Positions 1 through 8,208 of a stretch of DNA of 38,400 nt are shown piece after piece. This stretch comes from Rhynchonema sp. JSB1_4 (Eukaryota; Nematoda; Chromadorea; Monhysterida; Xyalidae). Below the pieces are notes generated by a model. The model searched no databases. It was not told the DNA's origin and saw only the letters and a list, made by a program, of their open reading frames with translations. The position numbers and the translations under genes are program-made. Each line of letters begins with the position of its first letter. Position 1 is the first letter of the stretch. The DNA is taken from positions 1 to 38,400 of the forward strand of contig JASAMV010004970.1 in NCBI GenBank assembly GCA_030248065.1. Reading direction: 5' to 3'.

Positions 1-27
1 GGTTTGATTGATGCTTTGATTAGTTTA

Positions 28-176
28 GTTTATTACGTCGGCACCAACTCAACAACAAGAACGTTAAGTGGAAGGAGCATAATTACAAGACCGGGTGTGG
101 AGTTTACGGACATGAAAATAAGTACAAAATAAGTTACGGGAATGAAAAATAGATACAAAACCAGGACAGGAAAGGG
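28..176. repeat. SINE-like dispersed repeat, left copy
   Basis: This roughly 150-bp stretch is repeated in direct orientation at 36783-36956, with small indels and scattered substitutions. Shared landmarks include CGTCGGCACCAACTCAA, AAGACCGGGTGTGGAGTTTA and CCAGGACAGGAAAGGG. The right copy is flanked by an 11-bp target-site duplication, so the family is a mobile element. This left copy lies upstream of the MELK exons, and its own boundaries cannot be set because the window starts here. No coding capacity is visible. A short non-autonomous retroelement (SINE or truncated LINE tail) fits best. Confidence 0.6.
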
Positions 177-1362
177 CGAGAAGGCGGACGCTGTCACGGA
201 CTGACAGCCACAGAGACACCATGCAGTCAGAAACTAAATGTACGGAGGCAGAACCACAACAATGTACAACGGTGCACTACCGGACGGTGCGGAATACTGT
301 GACATAAAGAAATCCAAAAACAGTCTGTTAGATATAGATAGTCGATCTTTGTGTCCGCTGTGACGTCGTTGGCTGGCCATGCCATTGATCACGGCGGCAT
401 CGGCGTTGATAGCGAGCACCGCGAAGAGGTGACGTCGAGCCCGCCACTTTGCCTTGGTTGCAGATCAGGACTGGCTGACGATGAGAACAAAGAGAACGAA
501 ATAGGTGATCAGATCAATTCGTTGGATACGGCGTTCGTCAAGTTTGGACTGCATCGACAAACATCGCTCGAAAAGGTCGCTATGACAGCCAGCACAGCAG
601 CATCCATGCTTTTTCCGTATTTATATGTTTTTATCAAAATTACAAAAAAAATACTTACCACCACCCGATTCAACGGCAGACGTCCTACGCACACGCCATC
701 AACAACGGTCGTCTAATCGACATCGATGCAGCCCTAAACAGCAGCAGCAAGCCACCGATGGCCAATGGTGATCAGCCGGACCAAGACCAGGACTCACTGC
801 ATATTCCACCTGTGCCACCACCGGTCACGTCCATGCCACCGCCGCAGTCGCTGGTGTGTTTTGATTGCTGATGTTCTTCGGATTGACCATTGTTGCAACC
901 CAACTTTGAAGTGACAAGGGCCACTATAGGGAGGTACGCAGGATCACACACCGTGCATTCGCAAACGTCCGCCATCCACCAACGGTCCAGCACAACAGCC
1001 CTGGTCACATACACGTGCACGCAGTGTCTATCAACATCCGGACGGCGGTATGTGGTTGTGGTGTGTATAGTAAATTGCCAAATTCGCTGCCGCACAGTAA
1101 GGTACGCCCCATAGTTAATGTCGGGTTCTAAACCCGAAAATCAGCTTGTGAAACATTCGGACAGCCAACACACACGCAGCTTGCCAGCCAAACAGGCAGC
1201 TGCGCGCAATGTTTCAGAACCGCGCATGGTTAGCGTTCGGGTTTATAACTTGACATTAACTATGGGGCGTATTTTACTGTGCGGCAACGAATTTGGAAAT
1301 TTACCATATGACATACAAGTTGCTTTTGATGTGTAAGTGAGATTGATTGGTGCGTGTTGCAG

Positions 1363-2381
1363 CCATAATGACCACACCATCAGCACGGCATCGACCACCG
1401 TTCTCACCGACGCAACCCAAATGGTCGTTGGACACTCCGCTCGCGCAACATTTGCGGTAAGACGTTTGAAAAAAAACAGAATTCTAACAATTTGTAACGC
1501 AAATTTTCACTGTAAACTGCATTGCAGCGAGCGCAACAATCACAGCGGCAATTCGTCAGACATGTCCACGCCGTCATCGGTTGGTCGACGCACGCCGCGC
1601 TCAGCATCAAAGGGACACACACCACGCAGCTCGGTTGGTCTGGTGTGATTATGGGGTTGACAGTCTCATTTGTGGTTTCTTCTCGATTCTGTCAGCTGAA
1701 CAGCAAGTGTTCGGTCAAGAAATAGAGCTAATGATTGCCAGGTGCATCGTCGTGTATTCGCGAGCGTGGAGCGTAAAATGGACAAAATGATCAACATGCT
1801 CACACCGAGTCGTGCCAGCGGCAAGCAATACAACAACGGACCGGTCGTGCTCAAACGGACTGGGGTTGGTGTTTGTTTTCAAAAGTTGATCTTTTGTTTC
1901 GAGCCACGTAAAATTGGTCGGTTGACGTTTCACGCACGACACATGAACTCTTGCAGACATTCGTCAACGTGTCGACGACGGCCACCGATGACCCGATACT
2001 TGTGCGCAACGAACTGGTGCGTGTGCTGGAGGAGAAGGGCATGCAATGCGAACTGAATGGGTACGTCGGAAAATACTTGCAGACTTTGGTATCTGATGGA
2101 GTCGAATCAAATGCACACTGTTGCAGCTGGAAAATCAATGGCAAGTACAAGAGCGCCGACAAACGACGGCGATTGACATTTGAACTCGAGGCATGTTGTT
2201 TTTGCCTGTTGTCGTTGATTGCTTGCCACGTTGTATCCCTGTTTGTGAGCAACCTTACCAATTGCAGGTCGTTGTTATCGAGCACATCCAGAAGGTAGGT
2301 GTGCGTCGCAAACGACTCAACGGTGATGCTTTCCTCTACAAACGCGTGTGCGAACAGATACTCAATCTGGCCAGCTTGTGA
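1363..2381 (+). CDS. MELK: MELK-like protein kinase, C-terminal exons with KA1 domain (partial)
   Basis: The 3' end of a maternal embryonic leucine-zipper kinase (MELK) gene. Phase-consistent exons are 1363-1456, 1528-1642, 1742-1864, 1957-2060, 2127-2190 and 2268-2381 (stop TGA). They encode a Ser/Thr/Pro-rich linker followed by the KA1 membrane/autoregulatory domain. Recognisable blocks are SVERKMDKMINMLTPSR, FVNVSTTATDDP, RVLEEKGMQC, LTFELE and, at the C terminus, VGVRRKRLNGDAFLYKRVCE. The KA1 domain of MELK binds acidic lipids and restrains the kinase. The intron after FELE uses a GC donor (GAG|GCATGT). Further exon-like pieces at about 462-500, 733-840 and 940-1060 probably encode more of the linker (the first contains DDENKENE), but I cannot fix their boundaries. 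The kinase domain lies outside the window. Confidence 0.85.
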
Positions 2382-3672
2382 TTGATTGATGTTTAGAGGT
2401 TGTTCATATAATTCTTTCATGCATTTTATTTTACGTTCGATTTGGCGAACTGATTGTTTGAGCAAAGTGGTTTGACTCGCTTAACAAGCCAATGTTCCGC
2501 GCTTCCGTTGTGTTTTTGTGGAAGTTTGTTTGTCAGAGGTGTGCTCCAAGCTTATATCGATAATCACGTCACGATTTTATAATTGGTCGCACAATGACTG
2601 TACAAGAATTGGTCAAATTTTGTTCCTGAATCGTGAAGAGGGAAAGTGACAGGACAATGACGTTGCGTTGCGTGATCGCACACAAAGTATGTAGTAAAGA
2701 GAATGTTTCAGACCTGCGGCAACGTGGTTGATCTGCTAGATTATTTTTAGCTGAAAATGTTTTGTCAAAAATACAAGTAGCATAGTGGTAGGTTAAGGTT
2801 GAACCTGAAGATCAGGGTAGATGAATTCTGATGTGTGACTCCCCGTTTTTTAGAAAACACCCAGTTTTGTCATAAACAGCATTATGTTTTACTCATATTA
2901 CTTATCGACATTGCAACAGTAATACAATTTTCAATTTATTAATTTCTTAAATATTGCTTTTCTCTAAAAAGACAATTTTTTCTTTTAAAATTTATCATTT
3001 TTACTAAGTGAGTTTCACATGGCGATTGTGCTATTCGGCTGACGAGCGGGAGGCACAACGTCACGCCGATGGTCTCGAATACCCCGCGAAACCTAGGCGT
3101 AGACAGGACTCCAAATTAATTTTTTCAATAATTTGCTAAATACAACAGTCACACAATGCTCTCGCATCCCTTTACACTTACAATAGGAGTAGGCTAACTT
3201 GTGGTTCGCCCGTTGCCTACTCTCTATTGCTTAAATTCTTTGTGAACTAGCAAAACAAACCATTAATCTTTTTCTTATAGTAAACTGTAGAAACCTAACC
3301 TAAAACAACCACACAAGAATTTCGCACAAATATCAACACAATTCTTTTTCCAAAATTTATCCAAAATTCAATTTCTTGGTTTTCAGAAAACCTCCATTTT
3401 ATACATTTTATTTTTTATTATTATACTTGTCATGTACCATGCACTTTTACTACGTACAACCTGTCTTGAGCATACACTTCGGTGTGTGCTACTCACGTCT
3501 TGGGCATTCACTTCGGTGTCTGCCAACCCGTCTTGGGTACCCTCACGGGTGCCATACACTCACAAAACATTCACGTTTGCTCGTACTATCAACTAGGCGA
3601 AATCCTATTGTGAATACAGTTTTTCACACTACCTATTTTCTGTCATTGACTTGGTTCATATTATGATTTTTT
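2382..3672. other. AT-rich intergenic DNA
   Basis: No supportable gene. The stretch starts in the MELK 3' UTR and becomes AT-rich from about 2870. Around 3420-3560 there is a locally repetitive patch, with the words CGTCTTGGG, CACTTCGGTGT and CCATACAC recurring. It could be degraded non-coding sequence of the reverse-transcriptase element whose ORF remnant follows at 3673. Confidence 0.5.
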
Positions 3673-4055
3673 ATGCATTCCGTTAAAACCATTACATTCG
3701 TACCTACGACTTATAGGTGGGTATTTCTCCTAATTTTTGGGTTAATCATGCTTGTACATCGCGATTCAAACAACCACTCTTTGTTTTTGGACTCTTTTTG
3801 GACAAACAACTCCCAAAACACCAACCCACCTTCAAATCTTACGGTTTATCAAATACAAAACACGCGTGAAAAACTTAAAATTATAAAAACTACAAACCAA
3901 GTCAAACACAAACATACAAAAGCATGCGACAAAAATAATTGTAAAACATGCGACCATATTACTTCAAGAAATACAATCAAATCCAATGTCACAAACGCAA
4001 CTGTAACTGTAACTGGTACAGGTTATTACAACTGTAACTCCAACAATATCATCTA
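3673..4055 (+). pseudogene. Penelope-like (RT/GIY-YIG) retroelement ORF fragment, truncated by the Polinton
   Basis: An open frame whose C-terminal part has the arrangement KACDKNNCKTCDHI, then TVTGTGYYNCNSNNII. This matches the C-x4-C-x2-C block and the C-x-SxNVIY block that sit at the start of the GIY-YIG region in Penelope-like and related GIY-YIG retroelements. The frame is cut exactly at the Polinton terminus: the next family residue should be Tyr, and the remaining bases TA run into the first TIR base to make a stop codon. Upstream residues are Lys/Asn-rich and not diagnostic. The continuation is not found on the far side of the Polinton. The assignment rests on motif spacing only. Confidence 0.5.
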
Positions 4056-4159
4056 AGTAGTGAAGGGCTGTACCCTGGATTGCACATTTTGGGGGGTATC
4101 TGGCTTGCAGCGGTGACCTGGCTTGCAGAGTCCGATCGGACTGGGGTATCTGGCTTGCA
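4056..4159. repeat. Left terminal inverted repeat (104 bp)
   Basis: Matches the reverse complement of 24404-24507 without a mismatch. It starts AGTAGTGAAGGGCTGTACCC. Inside it are three copies of GGCTTGCAG and one perfect 12-bp palindrome, GTCCGATCGGAC (4130-4141). This palindrome is the core of the 14-bp repeats found in the element's accessory promoters. TIRs of this element class are the integrase recognition ends and the presumed origin for protein-primed replication. Confidence 0.95.
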
Positions 4160-4228
4160 GAGTCCGATCGGACAAGTCCGATCTGACCAGTCCGATCGGA
4201 CTGGTCTGCTCTGAACTTGGTTATATAG
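4160..4228 (+). promoter_or_regulatory. Accessory promoter 1: 14-bp operator array plus TATA box
   Basis: Immediately inside the left TIR, 14-bp units follow one another: ATCGGACAAGTCCG, ATCTGACCAGTCCG and ATCGGACTGGTCTG. They end in the promoter-proximal form CTCTGAAC. A TATA box (TATATA, 4222-4227) follows, then the start codon at 4273. The same arrangement precedes four other accessory genes, so this is very probably a bound operator rather than chance repetition. Confidence 0.8.
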
Positions 4229-4272
4229 CTGCCTTACAAACTCGACCGTCAATTACGTGTTGAATCGTCATT

Positions 4273-4671
4273 ATGGAACCAAAGAAAGAGTTGCACTGGC
4301 TGGATATGTTGTTCATCGAGCACATTGCCAACAAGCTAAGCCGCACCATCACCGAGACCAGCAAGAAGAAACTGGCCGAAAGTGATTCGTCTCCCATCAC
4401 CTGCTGTCCGCCATCGTTCTACATTTTGCAGCACGCCTATGAGCTGGGGGAGGTCATGGACATACAGGAGGAATGGGATAAGTTCTGTACGATCGCCCTG
4501 AAAGCCGACGTGTCATCGCAAGGTCTGCACAACTGGTTCGTCAAGTATGAATCTTTGGGAGACTTTCTGGCACGCAAAGGTGTTAAAGTCGGAAAGTACA
4601 TGAACGAGTTCTACCCCGTGTGTGTCGTCGAGCCTGATCCCTACTGCTCGCCGGTCGACATGCCGTACTAG
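4273..4671 (+). CDS. Accessory protein A1, helical, paralogue of the 20195 gene
   Basis: A 132-residue soluble protein with no family I recognise. Residues of about 70-115 carry the pattern W-x2-FCT, then WF-x2-Y-x2-L-x3-L-x2-K-x6-YMN-x2-YP. The same pattern occurs in the protein encoded at 20195-20716 near the opposite end of the element. The start is supported by the 14-bp operator array and a TATA box about 45 bp upstream. A histone-like 3' hairpin element begins directly at the stop codon. Mostly alpha-helical by composition, no signal peptide or membrane segment. As an early-type gene next to the TIR it might act on the host cell or on element expression, but its function is unknown. Confidence 0.75.
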   Translation: MEPKKELHWLDMLFIEHIANKLSRTITETSKKKLAESDSSPITCCPPSFYILQHAYELGEVMDIQEEWDKFCTIALKADVSSQGLHNWFVKYESLGDFLARKGVKVGKYMNEFYPVCVVEPDPYCSPVDMPY

Positions 4672-4717
4672 CGCCTTCGGGCTGCCTTACTCAAACCCAA
4701 CGGCCCTCTTCAGGGCC
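4671..4717 (+). terminator. 3' composite element 1: UUCG hairpin plus histone-type stem-loop
   Basis: Begins at the stop codon of A1. A short GCC-TTCG-GGC hairpin (4673-4682) is followed by CCTTACTCAAACCCAAC and then the 16-nt stem-loop GGCCCTCTTCAGGGCC (4702-4717; 6-bp stem, loop CTTC) with ACC after it. The size, the GG...CC stem ends, the flanking CCCAAC and ACC, and the loop match the replication-dependent histone mRNA 3' end signal of animals, with C at the first loop position. Confidence 0.75.
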
Positions 4718-4898
4718 ACCTCATCTGAACCATGTTGCGCATTTACCCGTGGTTTTATCCGAAGTAAAAGAATGTAATGTTTGTCATGCAATTTTTCTTT
4801 ATTTGACCAGAATATGACCTGAGCAACAAATACCTGAGCACAAGGGCAAACGCCTGAGCTATGGCGAAAACAAACAAAGTCGCAACAGGAATACAATC

Positions 4899-4983
4899 TC
4901 AACCTAATCAACAAGGAAACAATCTCAACCTAATCAACAAGGAAACAATCTCAACCTAATCAACAAGGAAACAATCTCAACCT
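4899..4983. repeat. 26-bp tandem repeat
   Basis: About three and a third copies of the 26-bp unit CTAATCAACAAGGAAACAATCTCAAC, essentially identical to one another, lying just downstream of the stop codon of the minus-strand gene ending at 4988. The stretch forms its 3' UTR. A minus-strand AATAAA signal lies further on, near 4799. Confidence 0.8.
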
Positions 4984-4987
4984 AAGC

Positions 4988-5604
4988 CTATTTCTTATTC
5001 TTTCGCTTCTTGCGTTTCGCCAATACATCTTTAACGACATAATACGTGTGATCGACATCGGGTTTGTTGTTCTTCAGCTGGGCATAGGTCTCGGCAAGAT
5101 TCAATAAGTTGTTGGCGCCCAGCGCTTCTTTTAACGGCTGCGATTGATCAATCTTATCCGCAATTTGCTGCGCCTCAGTTGCCAGACGTGCCCTGCAGAA
5201 GAAAATGAAAATCAGTGATGATATTTGAAGTGAAGCAATGAATAACCAGTACCCACTGTGCCTTGTGGTAGAGAGCATCCGGTGATAAGATGGTCGGCGA
5301 ATATTGACCCGAAATCGGCAAATGTTTCATGATCTCCTCCCATGTAATACCACCGAGCACAGCACCATTCGCGTCGGCCACAATGATGCCATCCTTTGTG
5401 ACTGATGAGCCGATCACATGTAACTGAATAAATAAAAGAAATTAGAATGCTTTGTGTGGTTTAAAAATGTGTAAAATTATGAACCCCATTCACACCGTAC
5501 GCAATCGTGTCATCGCCAATGTCGGGCGCAGGCTCACTTTTTTCCACGTGGTAGATAACCTCGGTCTGTCTGAAGCGTTTTGTTTGGTTCACCGTGAAAA
5601 ACAT
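4988..5604 (-). CDS. Accessory protein A2, three exons, basic C terminus
   Basis: Read as three phase-consistent exons: 5604-5485, 5423-5257 and 5192-4988, joined through GT-AG introns of 61 and 64 nt. The product is 163 residues. It begins MFFTVNQTKRF, has a central region with GSSVTKDGIIVADANG and GGITWEEIMKHL, an alanine-rich helical stretch and a strongly basic tail KRKKRKNKK that could be a nuclear localisation signal. I do not recognise the family. The start ATG at 5604 faces the 5774 gene across a shared intergenic region holding operator array 2, so the two are probably co-regulated. The 3' side carries AATAAA and not the histone-type hairpin. Confidence 0.7.
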
Positions 5605-5656
5605 TGTAGCCGTAAAATTGACCCCCAGAAAATTTGGTTTTGAAATTCTGGTTCGT

Positions 5657-5732
5657 ACGGACCGATCCGAGCGGACCAGTCAGCTCGGACCAGTCCGCTC
5701 GGACCAGTCAGCTCTGAACTGTTGATATATAA
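5657..5732. promoter_or_regulatory. Accessory promoter 2: divergent 14-bp operator array
   Basis: Tandem 14-bp units CTCGGACCAGTCAG, CTCGGACCAGTCCG and CTCGGACCAGTCAG are preceded by a degenerate unit and end in CTCTGAAC. TATATAA lies at 5726-5732 and the plus-strand gene starts at 5774. On the other side lies the minus-strand gene starting at 5604. The C-for-A variant in the core (CTCGGAC for ATCGGAC) is shared by all units here, as if the array had been homogenised locally. Confidence 0.8.
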
Positions 5733-5773
5733 ACAAATGATGTAGGGCACGTTTGTTTAGTTGTCTAGCAAAA

Positions 5774-6336
5774 ATGGCAGCCAGTGACATTATTCGCACG
5801 TTCAAAACGAAGTTCGGTTCCCTTATACGGTTGTATCGGGGGGAACGCTCTGGTGGGAAAGGACTGATGCACGTGAAAGAAAATCACGCACATGGGACAG
5901 ACACTCAAAAGAAGTGCACATTCAACGCAGGCATTGACATTATGAGTTTGCTGGAGGTGACACTGCAATGTGGTATTATGGGTGATGATGTGCGCAGACG
6001 CACGATCAGACTGATTGCACATTTTCCGTTTCCTGTGGGTTACGATCACCTACGCAAGCAAAGTTGTCACTGTGGTTGCCGTTGTGTGTTCCAAACCATA
6101 CGAGGTAATCACCGTTTAAACCAGAACCTTGTGGTTTCACGTCAGCCAAAAGGCTGTGTAAACACAGTGATCATTTTGCGAACGGTCACAGTGTGAAAGT
6201 GCCAATGAAGTGCATGAAACATCACCTTGTGGTGGGTACCGGAAAGAAGCTCTGTCCTGACTGTCAGAATCCCGTGTGTGTACGTTTCAGTGTGTCTGCA
6301 GTTAGTGTTCGCGAGAAGAAGTTCTTGCATGTCTGA
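5774..6336 (+). CDS. Accessory protein A3, Cys/His-rich putative zinc-binding protein
   Basis: An open frame from ATG 5774 runs to 6196. The better product comes from removing a 41-nt GT-AG segment (6105-6145), after which the frame runs to TGA 6334-6336. The spliced form is 173 residues with Cys/His clusters CHCGCRC, LCKHSDH, KCMKHH and CPDCQNPVC in the C-terminal half, consistent with one or two zinc knots. Support for the long form: in the other three genes with the composite 3' hairpin element it starts at or within a few to about 17 bases of the stop codon, and here it overlaps the 6336 stop. A 41-nt intron is very short; a frameshift or a 140-residue unspliced product are alternatives. 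Function unknown; a nucleic-acid-binding regulator is plausible. Confidence 0.6.
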
Positions 6337-6395
6337 TCCTCGGATCATCTGGTCTCCGGACCACTTACTCTAACCCAACGGCCCTCTTCAGGGCC
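6335..6395 (+). terminator. 3' composite element 2: hairpins plus histone-type stem-loop
   Basis: Contains GATC-CTCG-GATC (6335-6346, overlapping the stop codon), GGTC-TCCG-GACC (6351-6362), a 17-nt spacer, and the stem-loop GGCCCTCTTCAGGGCC (6380-6395) followed by ACCAAATCGAAACCATT. The upstream stem is GGTC/GACC here but GGAC/GTCC in copies 4-6, a paired change that keeps the helix. Confidence 0.75.
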
Positions 6396-6419
6396 ACCAA
6401 ATCGAAACCATTCGCGTTT

Positions 6420-6480
6420 GATCTTCAGATCATTTGGTCTTCGGACCACTTACCCTAACCCAACGGCCCTCTTCAGGGCC
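6420..6480 (+). terminator. 3' composite element 3 (tandem copy of element 2)
   Basis: A near-duplicate of the preceding element: GATC-TTCA-GATC (6420-6431), GGTC-TTCG-GACC (6436-6447), the 17-nt spacer ACTTACCCTAACCCAAC, then GGCCCTCTTCAGGGCC (6465-6480) and ACCAAATCAAAACCATG. No gene intervenes between the two copies, so it is a duplicated 3' signal as also seen at 20720-20814. Confidence 0.75.
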
Positions 6481-6546
6481 ACCAAATCAAAACCATGTTT
6501 TGAAATAATTTTGACATTTTATTTCACGGTAATGGACATTGACATT

Positions 6547-6921
6547 TTATTTTACTGACACTTCATGTTTCTCACATTCGGCACAATAATGAACGGTTAC
6601 TGAGACTTGAGGAACCATTAGAATGGTACAATCATTCTTGTTATCATGAGTCACTTTCTCATCTTCTTTACTTTTCTTAGCTTTCGAAGCTTCTGCATGA
6701 ACTTTCGGACAAGAGCGTTTCTTGCTTTTTTGCTCGGGCGGCGACGTCTTCGGTTGGTTGACCTTATCATTTTTGACGTTCTTCGTTTGATGCGAAACGG
6801 CATTCTTTGAATTCGGATGAATGGCGTCTTGACGTTTTACAGGTGGTGGCGGTGGAGGTGCTGATGACGGCAACGTTGAGGAGTCAGTGAGCGAGTCAAG
6901 AAATGCTTCGAAATCTGTCAT
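6547..6921 (-). CDS. Accessory protein A4, acidic N terminus, proline run, Lys-rich, CxxC tail
   Basis: A 124-residue, low-complexity, probably disordered protein. The N terminus MTDFEAFLDSLTD is acidic with spaced Phe/Leu, like a transcription activation segment. It is followed by a Ser/Pro stretch with PPPPPP, a long Lys/Ser/Asn-rich basic region (KKRSCPK, SKAKKSKEDEK) and a C-terminal HYCAECEKH. ATG 6921 lies about 40 bp from a minus-strand TATAAATA (6958-6965) and faces the 7058 gene across operator array 3. A minus-strand AATAAA lies just past the stop, near 6520. No family recognised; a nuclear regulator is a guess from composition. Confidence 0.65.
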   Translation of the reverse strand: MTDFEAFLDSLTDSSTLPSSAPPPPPPVKRQDAIHPNSKNAVSHQTKNVKNDKVNQPKTSPPEQKSKKRSCPKVHAEASKAKKSKEDEKVTHDNKNDCTILMVPQVSVTVHYCAECEKHEVSVK

Positions 6922-6957
6922 GATAGCGAATGAAAAGAAAACTAAGAAAAGCTAGAG

Positions 6958-7031
6958 TATTTATACCTTGAGTCCGATCTGAATAGTCCGATCGGACCGG
7001 TCTGCTCAAAACATTTTCGAAGCAGTATATA
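6958..7031. promoter_or_regulatory. Accessory promoter 3: bidirectional, 14-bp operator units between two TATA boxes
   Basis: A compact divergent promoter. The minus-strand TATA box (6958-6965, TATAAATA) serves the 6921 gene and the plus-strand box (7025-7031, TATATAT) serves the 7058 gene. Between them are ATCTGAATAGTCCG and ATCGGACCGGTCTG, preceded by GAGTCCG and ending in CTCAAAAC. With only two full units it is the shortest of the five arrays. Confidence 0.8.
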
Positions 7032-7057
7032 TTAGTGCAAATCTTTTCATTTCGAAT

Positions 7058-7720
7058 ATGATTATGAGATTCAATCCTGACGATCCACTGGCATATTTTG
7101 GATTTCCGTTGATCAAACGACGCTACTACAATTGCAGACTTCCGCCAACGGAATATCCACACGCCCTCAAAGTGTTGTGGGACGAAATTGTCAAAATGTA
7201 CAAGAACTGTCTGAACTGCCGCACTCGTTACTCGAGAGAGGACAAACTGGAGCTGATTCGACGGTGTTTTCTGGAGGCCTACCGTCGTGACCTATCCGCA
7301 TTCATGGAAGCCTACATCAAGTCAATGGTCATGAAACGGCAACACCATCACAACTATTTGAATCCTGTCACTCAAAAGTTTGAGTACCGTGACAAGTTGG
7401 ATGGAAACAATTTCGGTGGAATCACAGCCTACGAGTACATTGCACGTGACCTATGTTTGCTGCATCCTGAGAAACACTACTACTACATCTCGCCCGCTGT
7501 TGCCGGACTATTCTGGACCAAATGCCCACTACACGATAAAGGGATCAAGCTGGACCGTATATTGTCATATTTGTCAGAGGATTTGAACACAAAATACTGT
7601 CACGTGACCATTAGTGGTAATGATATTCTTGATTTCATGACAAAACGTGATCCCTTTGAGGCTGTTTGGAATGAATGGCATGATGAACTGAAAACTGTAC
7701 TGTTCGAATACGAATATTAA
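7058..7720 (+). CDS. Accessory protein A5 of unknown function
   Basis: A 220-residue intronless protein rich in aromatic and charged residues, without a signal peptide or membrane segment. Visible patches include YFGFPLIKRRYYNC, a CLNC pair, MKRQHHHNY and DPFEAVWNEWHDEL near the end. I do not recognise a family. The plus-strand TATA box is about 30 bp upstream; ATG 7058 is used, with a second in-frame ATG at 7064. Its TAA overlaps the TAA of the convergent protease gene in the palindrome TTAA (7717-7720). Unlike four other plus-strand accessory genes it has no histone-type hairpin at its 3' end, which lies inside the protease gene. Confidence 0.75.
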   Translation: MIMRFNPDDPLAYFGFPLIKRRYYNCRLPPTEYPHALKVLWDEIVKMYKNCLNCRTRYSREDKLELIRRCFLEAYRRDLSAFMEAYIKSMVMKRQHHHNYLNPVTQKFEYRDKLDGNNFGGITAYEYIARDLCLLHPEKHYYYISPAVAGLFWTKCPLHDKGIKLDRILSYLSEDLNTKYCHVTISGNDILDFMTKRDPFEAVWNEWHDELKTVLFEYEY

Positions 7721-8208
7721 CCTGTCTGATTTACCATTTGCACGTCTATGACTTGCGTATTTTGTTCATATAATCCGTTGATTATTGCTGTCACAATCTT
7801 GTCATTTTCTTCCGTGTCTTTGCTGAATAAATCGAGAAACCGATGAAATGGAAGTCCTCGTCCTCTTGAATGAAGAAAGAACACAGTATACTGACCACAT
7901 GTAGTAGCCAGAGCACCCTGCAGTCGTTTTTGCGAGTAATTCCACGACACACTATTTTCGTTCATGTACGTTTTGAAGATATCAGTAGGTTCCTTTCCAT
8001 AGGAGCAGAAGTAATCAGCGTAGCCTTCTTTGTTGAAGTACATTGCAACCCAATGTTCACCGGGATGGTTATGTGGTTTTGTGTTTGCGATCAGACAACA
8101 CGGCAAGTTTTCGATTCGAGGTAATTTATTACATGGGAACACACCCAAGAATACGTGCTTGATAACAATGTCAGCAGAACAAATGTTTGACAATTGGAGT
8201 GAATCCAT
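7717..8208 (-). CDS. PRO: Adenain-like cysteine protease (Polinton PRO)
   Basis: A 163-residue maturation protease of the adenovirus/Polinton C5 family, expected to cleave capsid precursors inside assembling particles. Visible: catalytic His52 in GEHWVAM, oxyanion Gln97 in KRLQG and nucleophile Cys104 in TTCGQYTVFFL. The usual third catalytic acid (Asp/Glu in an FxxxG context after the His strand) is replaced: residues 65-71 read DYFCSYG, with Cys68 at the aligned position and Asp65 three residues earlier. ATG 8208 overlaps the capsid stop codon by one base; a TATAAAA box lies inside the capsid gene at 8301-8307. Confidence 0.85.
   Translation of the reverse strand: MDSLQLSNICSADIVIKHVFLGVFPCNKLPRIENLPCCLIANTKPHNHPGEHWVAMYFNKEGYADYFCSYGKEPTDIFKTYMNENSVSWNYSQKRLQGALATTCGQYTVFFLHSRGRGLPFHRFLDLFSKDTEENDKIVTAIINGLYEQNTQVIDVQMVNQTG

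Noticed and set aside
3376..3666. Open frame before the Penelope-like fragment as an additional retroelement ORF part
   Set aside because: Overlaps internally repeated non-coding sequence and shows no reverse-transcriptase motif.
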